In this document: positions 24,694 to 34,273 of the stretch, one piece after another
Layout of the letters: each line of letters begins with the position of its first letter
Numbering within the stretch: the stretch's first letter is position 1
Assembly (NCBI RefSeq): GCF_000445105.1
Contig: NZ_ATDP01000107.1
Location: 248,001-312,000 of the forward strand
Direction: 5' to 3'
DNA length: 64,000 bases
DNA from: Sphingobium lactosutens DS20
GTDB taxonomy: Bacteria; Pseudomonadota; Alphaproteobacteria; Sphingomonadales; Sphingomonadaceae
Translations under genes and position numbers: made by a program
The notes under the pieces: generated by a model
Databases searched by the model: none
The model's input: the letters and a program-made list of their open reading frames with translations, nothing else
Told to the model about the DNA's origin: nothing

Positions 24694-25004
24694 GTCCCAA
24701 CGAAATGGCCTATCGCGCGGCCATCGCCAAGGCTCAAGCGCAGAAGGCGCAGTTGGTGGACAGCGCTCAAGCCGCAAAGGCGCGCATTTCGCCGGCGCGG
24801 TTGAAGCAGGACGCAAAGGACAAGGTTGCCGCGACGGCGCTGGATGGCGTCGCCTATGTCGGCGCCAAGGTGCAGCAGCGGCCCATCGCGGTCACGGCGG
24901 CCGCTGGCGCACTTGGCCTGTTCATGGCCCGTCGCCCGATCGCGGCACTTTTGCGCCGCTTATACGTTCGCATCCAGGACAGACATGAACAATCCGGAGA
25001 CTGA
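24690..25004 (+). CDS. Hypothetical small membrane-associated protein, YqjK-like position
   Basis: A 104-residue basic, Ala-rich protein: a long amphipathic helix (AYRAAIAKAQAQKAQLVDSAQAAKARI), then VQQRPIAVTAAAGALGLFMARRPIAALLRRLYVRI, a short hydrophobic segment flanked by Arg. I do not recognise a named domain. Position and size match yqjK of the E. coli yqjDEK operon, but sequence similarity to YqjK cannot be claimed. It overlaps the holin-like gene by four bases and lies three bases before the next start. Confidence 0.6.
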   Translation: MSPNEMAYRAAIAKAQAQKAQLVDSAQAAKARISPARLKQDAKDKVAATALDGVAYVGAKVQQRPIAVTAAAGALGLFMARRPIAALLRRLYVRIQDRHEQSGD

Positions 25005-25007
25005 GTG

Positions 25008-25649
25008 ATGGCCGATATTCGCGCACAGATTTCCCGCGCCCGGGAAGCCGCCAATGACGCGGCGACCAGCGCGTCCGACCGCCTTCGTGAAACGAGCGGC
25101 AAGGCCCGCGAAAGCGCAGGCGAACTCATCAGCACCAGCCGCGAAAAGGCGGGCGATGCCTATGCCGACGCGCGTGACAAAACGCAGCGCGCGGCCTCTC
25201 GCGCCAACCAGATCGTGCAGGATCATCCCGTCATGGCGGTTGCGGGCGCCGTTGCTGCTGGCGCGCTGGTTGCGTGGATGTTCCCCAAGAGCCGCCGCGC
25301 GATAAAGGCGCTGCCCGGCCTTGCCACGACGCTGGGCTCCCGCGCGGTCGAAGCGGCGATGGCCGCCCGGTCCGCCGCGGCGGAAGAAGCCGATGTCGTA
25401 TCCTACAAGGCTGGCGGCGTTCTGAAAAAAGCAAAGGCCCTGGCGGCCCAAAGCGCCGACATGGTGCGCGATCGCGCGGACGACGCCTACAGCGCGGCGA
25501 GCGACGCGGCATCGACGGCGCGGGAAAATCTGGCCGCCGCTGACCTCAGCGCCAAGGCGTCCAAGCTGGCGGATGACGTGACCGCACTGGTCGTTGCAAA
25601 GGTCGACGCCATCAGCGATGCCGTGAAAGCTCGGTTGCCCAAAAGCTAA
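25008..25649 (+). CDS. Ala-rich coiled-coil membrane-anchored protein (YqjD-like repeat protein)
   Basis: A 213-residue protein made of Ala/Ser/Arg/Glu heptad-like stretches (SRAREAANDAATSASDRLRETSGKAR) with an internal hydrophobic segment, DHPVMAVAGAVAAGALVAWMF, near residues 68-90. That segment is like the YqjD anchor but is followed by a further 120 residues of amphipathic helix. The ATG at 25008 follows CCGGAGA; a GTG at 25005 is directly adjacent. It ends the four-gene cluster. Composition is similar to the gene at 23637, so they may be distant paralogues. Confidence 0.6.
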   Translation: MADIRAQISRAREAANDAATSASDRLRETSGKARESAGELISTSREKAGDAYADARDKTQRAASRANQIVQDHPVMAVAGAVAAGALVAWMFPKSRRAIKALPGLATTLGSRAVEAAMAARSAAAEEADVVSYKAGGVLKKAKALAAQSADMVRDRADDAYSAASDAASTARENLAAADLSAKASKLADDVTALVVAKVDAISDAVKARLPKS

Positions 25650-25697
25650 TCGCGGTTGCGCGCAACGCAATCGAGCTACCCATCCCTGTTCTTGGCG

Positions 25698-25729
25698 GAT
25701 CGCGAAGTCGATGATAAGGCTTCGCGATC
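25698..25729. promoter_or_regulatory. Leader hairpin before the DUF4170 gene
   Basis: Perfect ten-base arms GATCGCGAAG and CTTCGCGATC with a twelve-base loop, ending five bases before the AAAGGAG ribosome site of the next gene. It could act as an operator or a mRNA leader structure. It has no T-run. Confidence 0.5.
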
Positions 25730-25753
25730 ATCCAAAGGAGAACAGATAACGCC

Positions 25754-25975
25754 ATGAGCAAAATGCATCTGGTGATGGGCGGTCGCGTAAAGGACCCGCA
25801 GACGCTGGAATTTCAGGATCTGAACCAGGTTGATCTGGTCGGCGTCTATCCCGATTATGCGTCGGCCGAAAAGGCGTGGCGTGGCGCGGCGCAACGGACG
25901 GTGGACGACGCGGAAATGCGCTACGTCATCGTGCACCTGCACCGTTTGCTGGAACCGGAACTTCCAACCGCCTGA
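25754..25975 (+). CDS. DUF4170 domain protein
   Basis: A 73-residue protein matching the small alphaproteobacterial DUF4170 family in length and pattern: LVMGGRVKDPQTLEFQDLNQVDLVGVYPDYASAEKAWRGAAQRTVDDAEMRYVIVHLHRLL. The function of the family is unknown. The strong AAAGGAG site and flanking hairpin and terminator indicate a well-expressed single gene. Confidence 0.85.
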   Translation: MSKMHLVMGGRVKDPQTLEFQDLNQVDLVGVYPDYASAEKAWRGAAQRTVDDAEMRYVIVHLHRLLEPELPTA

Positions 25976-25996
25976 GCTGCCTACTCCGGAGATTTC

Positions 25997-26033
25997 AACC
26001 CGTTCGATCGCTAAAGGTCGGACGGGTTTTTCT
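25997..26033 (+). terminator. Intrinsic terminator after the DUF4170 gene
   Basis: AACCCGT ... ACGGGTT stem followed by TTTTTCTT; the loop is long, about 20 bases, and partly paired. Confidence 0.65.
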
Positions 26034-26036
26034 TAT

Positions 26037-26696
26037 TCAATGGACGGCGCGCGGCTTCTTGCGAAAACGCCAGCGCAGCAGCGGTCGGGTGAGCGCAAGT
26101 CCGGCCAGGAACCCGCCGATATGCGCGGCAATCGCGATCTGCCCCAGGCCGCCGGCGCCGCCGGACGTCGCGACGCCGATCATCAGCTGGATGGCGATCC
26201 ATCCGGCCGCCAGCCACAAAACCCGCACCAGGTTGGCCGACAGCGGCCCGACCCTGCGCACCTGCTGCTGGCTATAAAGTAGCGAATAGGTAGCGATGAT
26301 CGCGGAAATCGCACCGCTGGCGCCGACCATCGGATTGGTAGACGCCGGATCGACCAGATATTGCGCCAGACAAGCCGCGTAGGCGCCGACACCGTAAAGG
26401 ATAAGCGTCCCGCTCCAGCCCAGCACATGCTCCACCTGCCGCCCGCAAAAGACCAGCATCAGCATGTTGAAGCCGATATGCAGCCACCCGGCATGGACCA
26501 GCGTGCAGCTGAGCGGCGTCAGCCAGGCCGGCACGGCGGCCATGCCCGCCAACAGGGCTGGGTCGCCGAACCGCGCGGGAATAAAGCCGCCCAGGATCGC
26601 GGCGTCCTCGACCCGATTGGCCGCGATCAGCGCCAGGAAGACGGCGACGCTGATCCCTGCCAGCGCATTGGTGGCGCGGCCCGACGGCAGGCGCAC
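26037..26696 (-). CDS. Rhomboid family intramembrane serine protease
   Basis: A 219-residue membrane protein with about six helices and the rhomboid catalytic set: HIGFN (His73, Asn77) in TM2, GASGAISA with the nucleophile Ser127, and His192 in AHIGGFLAGL. It cleaves membrane-spanning substrates within the bilayer. It starts at GTG four bases after the greA stop, so it is probably cotranscribed with greA. The substrate is unknown. Confidence 0.92.
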   Translation of the reverse strand: MRLPSGRATNALAGISVAVFLALIAANRVEDAAILGGFIPARFGDPALLAGMAAVPAWLTPLSCTLVHAGWLHIGFNMLMLVFCGRQVEHVLGWSGTLILYGVGAYAACLAQYLVDPASTNPMVGASGAISAIIATYSLLYSQQQVRRVGPLSANLVRVLWLAAGWIAIQLMIGVATSGGAGGLGQIAIAAHIGGFLAGLALTRPLLRWRFRKKPRAVH

Positions 26697-26700
26697 AGGC

Positions 26701-27177
26701 TCAGATGAACTCGATCTTGTCGACCAGGTAGAATTTGTCGCCCGACGGGACAGACACTTCCACCTCGTCGCCGACTTCGCGACCGATCAGCGCACGGCCG
26801 AGCGGGCTGGAATAGCTGATCATGCCGGCCTTGGCATCGGCTTCGGCTTGGCCGACGATCTGATATTTCACCGGCTTGTCGTCCTCGTCCAGCAAGGTGA
26901 CGGTCGCGCCGAAGATGATCTTGCTGCCCGACAGCGTCGTGGGGTCGATCACCTGCGCGCGCGACAGCTTGTCTTCCAGATCGTTGATCGTCGCTTCGAC
27001 CTGGCCCTGCCGCTCCTTGGCGGCATGATATTCCGCATTTTCCGACAGGTCGCCATGCGCGCGGGCTTCCTCGATGGCGTCCACGATGAGCGGCCGTTCG
27101 GCCTTCAATTCGCGGAGCTGCGCATTGAGCTTGTCATAGCCCATTTGCAGCATCGGCATCTTCTCGACGGTCGCCAT
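26701..27177 (-). CDS. greA: Transcription elongation factor GreA
   Basis: A 158-residue GreA. The N-terminal coiled coil carries the tip acidic residues in EARAHGDLSENAEYHAAKERQG, and the C-terminal FKBP-like domain ends in SPSGDKFYLVDKIEFI-type sequence. It stimulates transcript cleavage in backtracked RNA polymerase. The start MATVEKMPML at 27177 is the family start; the longer frame to 27243 lies in the spacer after carB. It follows carB on the same strand, a common alphaproteobacterial order. Confidence 0.96.
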   Translation of the reverse strand: MATVEKMPMLQMGYDKLNAQLRELKAERPLIVDAIEEARAHGDLSENAEYHAAKERQGQVEATINDLEDKLSRAQVIDPTTLSGSKIIFGATVTLLDEDDKPVKYQIVGQAEADAKAGMISYSSPLGRALIGREVGDEVEVSVPSGDKFYLVDKIEFI

Positions 27178-27257
27178 TCCTGTAAATCCTTCGTCAAAAC
27201 TTCCCTTTGGCGGCCCCGACATAGGGCCGCCCCGCATCGTCATTCCTGTGCAGGGGA

Positions 27258-30593
<3,336 letters not shown>

Positions 30594-30620
30594 TGTTTAG
30601 CGTGCTCTCATGGAATAAAT

Positions 30621-30637
30621 TGATTGCAATGCAATCA
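30621..30637. promoter_or_regulatory. Palindromic operator before the toxin-antitoxin genes (predicted)
   Basis: TGATTGC-AAT-GCAATCA is a perfect palindrome ending 13 bases before the antitoxin start. Ribbon-helix-helix antitoxins normally bind such repeats to repress their own operon. The halves TGATTGCA and TGCAATCA each differ by one base from the gonococcal FitAB half-sites as I recall them. Confidence 0.55.
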
Positions 30638-30650
30638 TGGGGGGCTGGCG

Positions 30651-30920
30651 ATGGGAAGCGTGACGATCCGCAATCTCGACGACGCGGTCAAAGAAGCTGC
30701 CCGTTTGTCGGCGGCAAAGCATGGACGATCGCTGGAAGCCGAGTTGCGGGCGCTGCTGGAGCGGACCTATGCGCCCGCCGGCATCGACGCGGATCATGTC
30801 CGCAATGCGGCCGGAGATGACTGGGTTCGCGACCTGATCGCCATCGCCGGAGGCGCGGATATGACCCTGCCACCTCGGCGGGACAAGGTTTCTCAACGCG
30901 AGACTTTTGGTGCTGATTGA
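30651..30920 (+). CDS. FitA-type ribbon-helix-helix antitoxin
   Basis: An 89-residue protein. The N terminus GSVTIRNLDDAVKEAARLSAAKHGRSLEAELRALLERTY is an Arc/MetJ-type ribbon-helix-helix domain of the FitA family (VTIRNLDD is characteristic). The C-terminal part would occupy the PIN toxin. The ATG at 30651 has GGGG upstream and follows the operator palindrome. The toxin frame begins within its last codons. Confidence 0.88.
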   Translation: MGSVTIRNLDDAVKEAARLSAAKHGRSLEAELRALLERTYAPAGIDADHVRNAAGDDWVRDLIAIAGGADMTLPPRRDKVSQRETFGAD

Positions 30921-31320
30921 CACCAATGTCTGGAGCGAATTGACAAGGCCAAAGCCGGAGCCGCGCGTCATCGCCTTTCTGGCGGGCAACCGGGAACGCT
31001 GCCTGCTGTCGACCATCGTGCTGGCCGAAATGGAATATGGCATTGCAAAGGCGGCCGATCCGATGCGCCGATCACGCCTGATCGCCTTTCGCGACCGGGT
31101 CCAGACAATCTGCGGCGACCGGATCGTAGCCCCTGACGAAACAACAGCGACAATCTGGGGGCGCCTCAAGGCCCAGCTTGAAAAGAGCGGGGAGACGATA
31201 GCGGACATGGACCTGCTGATAGCCTCCCAGTCCATCGGCGCCGGCGCGCCGCTGGTGACACGCAACCTGTCGGATATGGCGAGAACGGGAGCGGCCATCA
31301 TCAATCCGTGGGAACCTTGA
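30907..31320 (+). CDS. FitB/VapC-type PIN-domain toxin ribonuclease
   Basis: A 137-residue PIN-domain protein. The acidic metal ligands are in place: LIDTNVWSEL at the start, LAEMEYGIAKAA with the Glu, and ADMDLLIASQS with the third Asp; VTRNLSDMARTGAAIINPW is the family ending. PIN toxins cleave RNA, often tRNA or mRNA, when freed from the antitoxin. The start is TTG 30907 or GTG 30910; either overlaps the antitoxin stop, indicating coupled translation. Confidence 0.9.
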   Translation: MVLIDTNVWSELTRPKPEPRVIAFLAGNRERCLLSTIVLAEMEYGIAKAADPMRRSRLIAFRDRVQTICGDRIVAPDETTATIWGRLKAQLEKSGETIADMDLLIASQSIGAGAPLVTRNLSDMARTGAAIINPWEP

Positions 31321-31452
31321 CCGCCCATTCCTGCATATCACCCATCGTCGGCCTTAAGCTGATGAGGGGGATGGAGGAGGGGCCGGTAGGTTTGGACATT
31401 GATATTCTCTTTCTACGTCGCGATTGTGCACTAAGGCTTTCGCGAGGAACAC

Positions 31453-31962
31453 ATGAAACCGCTGGAATTTCATCAATCAAATGATTTATTTTCCGCTCAA
31501 GAAGCTTTTAAGAAACTGGTTTCTACGGGCATATTGAGCAGCGAGGGCGTACGATCACCATGGTTTGATCCGGTAATCACAAAATTATTAATCTTATTAT
31601 CTGATCTATTAAAAGCTGCCGACAGGATCGGCAAACGCTGTACGTTCACTAACGATATTCTCGTAATTGATGACGAAATTTCTTCCAAGATCACCGACGT
31701 TACAGATCTGATCATCAGATGCAGAGCTGCTGCTTGCCATATCAGGAGCGGCAATCAGCTTTTCGAAACAAATAAATTACTGATGTGCGTCGGTGTCGGC
31801 AAATGCGACTTAATATCGATAGGCGAAAAAACTCTCGGCTGCGAATATGACGATGACATTGCAGTAATCTGGGGACCAATGCGGTTGTATCTTCGCCGAC
31901 ATATGATGCGAGCCTTTGAGTACGTGGAATCGATGTTCCCCGATCCGCGGTCATGCTTTTAA
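31453..31962 (+). CDS. Orphan protein of unknown function, AT-rich
   Basis: A 169-residue protein with no domain I recognise and no membrane segment. It is predicted mostly helical (ITKLLILLSDLLKAADRIGKR, VTDLIIRCRAAACHIR). Base composition is clearly lower in GC than every neighbour, with many Ile and Leu codons ending in A or T (att, tta, ata), which indicates recent acquisition. GAGG precedes the ATG. Its last 12 bases overlap the end of carA on the opposite strand. Confidence 0.65.
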   Translation: MKPLEFHQSNDLFSAQEAFKKLVSTGILSSEGVRSPWFDPVITKLLILLSDLLKAADRIGKRCTFTNDILVIDDEISSKITDVTDLIIRCRAAACHIRSGNQLFETNKLLMCVGVGKCDLISIGEKTLGCEYDDDIAVIWGPMRLYLRRHMMRAFEYVESMFPDPRSCF

Positions 31963-33117
31963 GCCCTCCACGAACCGCTTGAACAGGTAGAAGCTGTCCT
32001 GCGGCCCCGGCGAGGCTTCGGGGTGATATTGGACGGAGAAGGCGTTCCTGTCCGTCAGTTCGATGCCGCAATTGCTGCCGTCGAAGAGCGAGACATGGGT
32101 GGCGCGCACATTGGCGGGCAGCGTGTCGGCGTCGACCGCAAAGCCATGGTTCATGCTGGTGATTTCGACCAGGCCGTCCGACAGGCGCTTGACCGGATGG
32201 TTCGCGCCTCTGTGGCCCTGATGCATCTTAATCGTCTTCGCGCCCACGGCAAGGCCCAGCAACTGGTGGCCGAGGCAGATGCCGAAAATGGGCACATTCT
32301 CGGTCAGCAGCGCCGCGATCACCGGCACGGCATAGGCGCCGGTGGCGGCGGGATCGCCGGGGCCGTTGGAGAGAAACACGCCGTCGGGCTTCTGCTCCAT
32401 CACCTGTTCGTAAGATGCCGTGGCGGGCAGCACGGTGACGCGCGCGCCGGCTTTCACGAGATTGCGGAAGATATTATTCTTCGCGCCATAGTCGATCGCC
32501 ACGACATGGGGGCGATCGTCGGTCGCCTCCCCCGCCCCATAGCCAAAGCCAAGCCGCCAGACGCCGTCCTTCCACAGGCGGCTTTCCTTGCCGGTGACTT
32601 CGATGGCAAGGTCCATGCCTTCAAGGCCCGGCCAAGCCGCGGCCTTGTCGGCAAGCGTGGCAATGTCGAACGCGCCATCGGGATCATGGGCGATGACGAC
32701 ATTGGGCGCGCCCTTTTCCCGGATCATGCGGGTGAGCGCGCGGGTGTCGACGCCCGACAGGCCGACCCGGCCATGCGCCGCCATCCATGCGTCGAACGGC
32801 GCGACGTTGCGGAAATTGCTGGGCGCGGTCACATCCTGCCGCACGATGCAGCCCAGCGCATAGGGGTTGTCGGCCTCGACATCCTCGTCATTGGTGCCGA
32901 CATTGCCGATATGGGGGAAGGTGAAATTGATGATCTGCCCGGCATAGCTGGGATCGGTCATGATCTCCTGATAGCCGGTGATGGACGTGTTGAAACAGAG
33001 TTCGCCCACCGCATCGCCGACCGCACCGAAACCGCGACCAAAGACAGCCGAGCCGTCCGCAAAAACCACGACCCCTGTCGCTCCTTTGGGCACGGTGAGG
33101 GTCTTGGCGTCAGCCAT
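31951..33117 (-). CDS. carA: Carbamoyl-phosphate synthase small subunit
   Basis: A 388-residue glutamine amidotransferase subunit. The class I GATase nucleophile is in GICLGHQLLGLA, and the His-Glu pair is in VQYHPEASPGPQDS. The N-terminal domain is complete (ALVLADGS-like GVVVFADGSAVFGRGFGA, FNTSITGYQEIMTDPSYAGQI). It supplies ammonia to CarB. Both car genes face the same way, but the toxin-antitoxin pair and an AT-rich orphan lie between them on the other strand. Confidence 0.97.
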   Translation of the reverse strand: MADAKTLTVPKGATGVVVFADGSAVFGRGFGAVGDAVGELCFNTSITGYQEIMTDPSYAGQIINFTFPHIGNVGTNDEDVEADNPYALGCIVRQDVTAPSNFRNVAPFDAWMAAHGRVGLSGVDTRALTRMIREKGAPNVVIAHDPDGAFDIATLADKAAAWPGLEGMDLAIEVTGKESRLWKDGVWRLGFGYGAGEATDDRPHVVAIDYGAKNNIFRNLVKAGARVTVLPATASYEQVMEQKPDGVFLSNGPGDPAATGAYAVPVIAALLTENVPIFGICLGHQLLGLAVGAKTIKMHQGHRGANHPVKRLSDGLVEITSMNHGFAVDADTLPANVRATHVSLFDGSNCGIELTDRNAFSVQYHPEASPGPQDSFYLFKRFVEGLKA

Positions 33118-33272
33118 GGTCTGCGGTTCCTTTATGCTTTTGCGGAGGCCCGTCTGGTGCGGGTTAAACGGCCGGTCAGGTAGGCGGGCGTCTCCCCAAG
33201 GTCAACGTCTGTTAAAAATCTCTTTTGCCGCTATATCTGGTCCTTTCCGAAAGAGACAGGATTCTATCGCCC

Positions 33273-33725
33273 ATGATTCGCGAGCAGGTTAAGAGCGCCC
33301 AGGTTGAAGCGATGAAGGCGGGCGACAAGGAAAAGCTGGCCGCTGTCCGCCTGATCCTGGCGAAGCTGAAGGACCGCGACATCGAATTGCGCACCGCGAC
33401 CAGCGTGCCCGATGACGACACCGTGGTCGTCGACACGCTGCAAAAGATGGTGAAGCAGCGCCGCGAATCGATCGAGATGTTCAGGAGCGGCGGGCGCGAG
33501 GAACTGGCCGCCAAGGAAGAAGCCGAACTGGCCGTGATCGAAAGCTTCCTGCCCGCGCAGATGAGCGAGGACGACACCAGGGCCGCGATCGAAGGCATCA
33601 AGGCCGAGGTCGGGGCGACGAGCGTCAAGGATATGGGCAAGGTGATGGCGGTGCTAAAGGAACGCCACGGCAGCGTCATCGACATGAGCAAGGCAAGCGG
33701 CCTGGTAAAGGCGGCCTTGGGGTGA
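33273..33725 (+). CDS. GatB/YqeY domain-containing protein
   Basis: A 150-residue YqeY protein. It has the all-helical tRNA-amidotransferase tail-like fold: MIREQVKSAQVEAMKAGDKEKLAAVRLILAKLKDRDIE, AEKEEAEL-like KEEAELAVIESFLPAQMSEDD, and GKVMAVLKERHGSVIDMSKASGLVKAAL. Members usually sit near dnaG and rpoD, as here. The ATG at 33273 matches the family start; the frame upstream is not conserved. The role remains unclear; a link to tRNA-dependent amidation is suggested by domain architecture in other bacteria. Confidence 0.92.
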   Translation: MIREQVKSAQVEAMKAGDKEKLAAVRLILAKLKDRDIELRTATSVPDDDTVVVDTLQKMVKQRRESIEMFRSGGREELAAKEEAELAVIESFLPAQMSEDDTRAAIEGIKAEVGATSVKDMGKVMAVLKERHGSVIDMSKASGLVKAALG

Positions 33726-33746
33726 ACAAGGAGGATGCGCCTGCGC

Positions 33747-33771
33747 TCCCCCTCCCGCCTGGGGGAGGGGG
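33747..33771. repeat. GC-rich palindrome after the yqeY-type gene
   Basis: Arms CCCCCTCCC and GGGAGGGGG with a six-base loop. It may work as a weak terminator or be a dispersed intergenic repeat; no T-run follows. Confidence 0.5.
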
Positions 33772-33790
33772 TCGGATCGCCCCCTATCCC

Positions 33791-33819
33791 CGTTCGTTTC
33801 GAGCGAAGTCGAGAAACGC
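33791..33819. repeat. Dispersed palindromic repeat, family A, copy 1
   Basis: Contains CGTTCGTTTCGAGCGAAGTC followed by GAGAAACG, with self-complementary parts TTTCGAGCGAA and TTCGAGCG. It is one half of the longer element found at 34168-34239 and 54615-54688. Confidence 0.75.
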
Positions 33820-33865
33820 CCTACACGGCGCTCGACACGCTTAGGGGTTCGGTCATAATCGCATA

Positions 33866-34273
33866 ATGGCTTTCTGGACCTATATGCTCAAATGCGCGGA
33901 TGGTCGCTATTACACCGGACACACCGACAATCTGGAGCATCGCATAGGTCAACATCAATGCGGTCAGGGTAGCCGTTTCACCCGCGCGCGCCTCCCTGTC
34001 ACGCTGGTCTGGAGCGAGCATTTCAGCAGTCGGATCGAAGCACTCGAAGCCGAACGCGTGATAGGCGGATGGTCGCGCGCCAAGAAGGAAGCGATGATAG
34101 CGAATAACTGGTCCCTGGTGTCATATCTCGCGAAACCACCCAAGGAGCGCGACACAGCGACAGGTGTGTTCGGCTCAAGCGAAGTGGAGAAGCGAGAAAA
34201 GCGCGCTAGCCGTTTCTCGACTTCGCTCGAAACGAACGGATTGGGTATGCCAGATGCTGAGCCACCCGCATGA
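33866..34273 (+). CDS. GIY-YIG nuclease family protein with repeat-derived tail
   Basis: A 135-residue protein. The first 85 residues are a UPF0213/YhbQ-like GIY-YIG domain: WTYMLKCADGRYYTGHTDNLEHRIGQH, with the YIG replaced by YTG, the conserved Arg in HRIGQH, and RLPVTLVWSE and EALEAERVIGGW with the Glu ligand. The last 45 residues are translated from palindromic repeat copy 2 (SSEVEKREKRASRFSTSLETNG), which extends the protein well beyond the usual 85-100 residues. It overlaps dnaG by ATGA. Confidence 0.88.
   Translation: MAFWTYMLKCADGRYYTGHTDNLEHRIGQHQCGQGSRFTRARLPVTLVWSEHFSSRIEALEAERVIGGWSRAKKEAMIANNWSLVSYLAKPPKERDTATGVFGSSEVEKREKRASRFSTSLETNGLGMPDAEPPA
34168..34239. repeat. Dispersed palindromic repeat, family A, copy 2 (inside coding sequence)
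   Basis: Left half CTCAAGCGAAGTGGAGAAGCG and right half CGTTTCTCGACTTCGCTCGA (then AACGAACGG) are imperfect inverted copies, so RNA would fold into a long hairpin. It is read in frame as the tail of the GIY-YIG protein. Confidence 0.8.
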
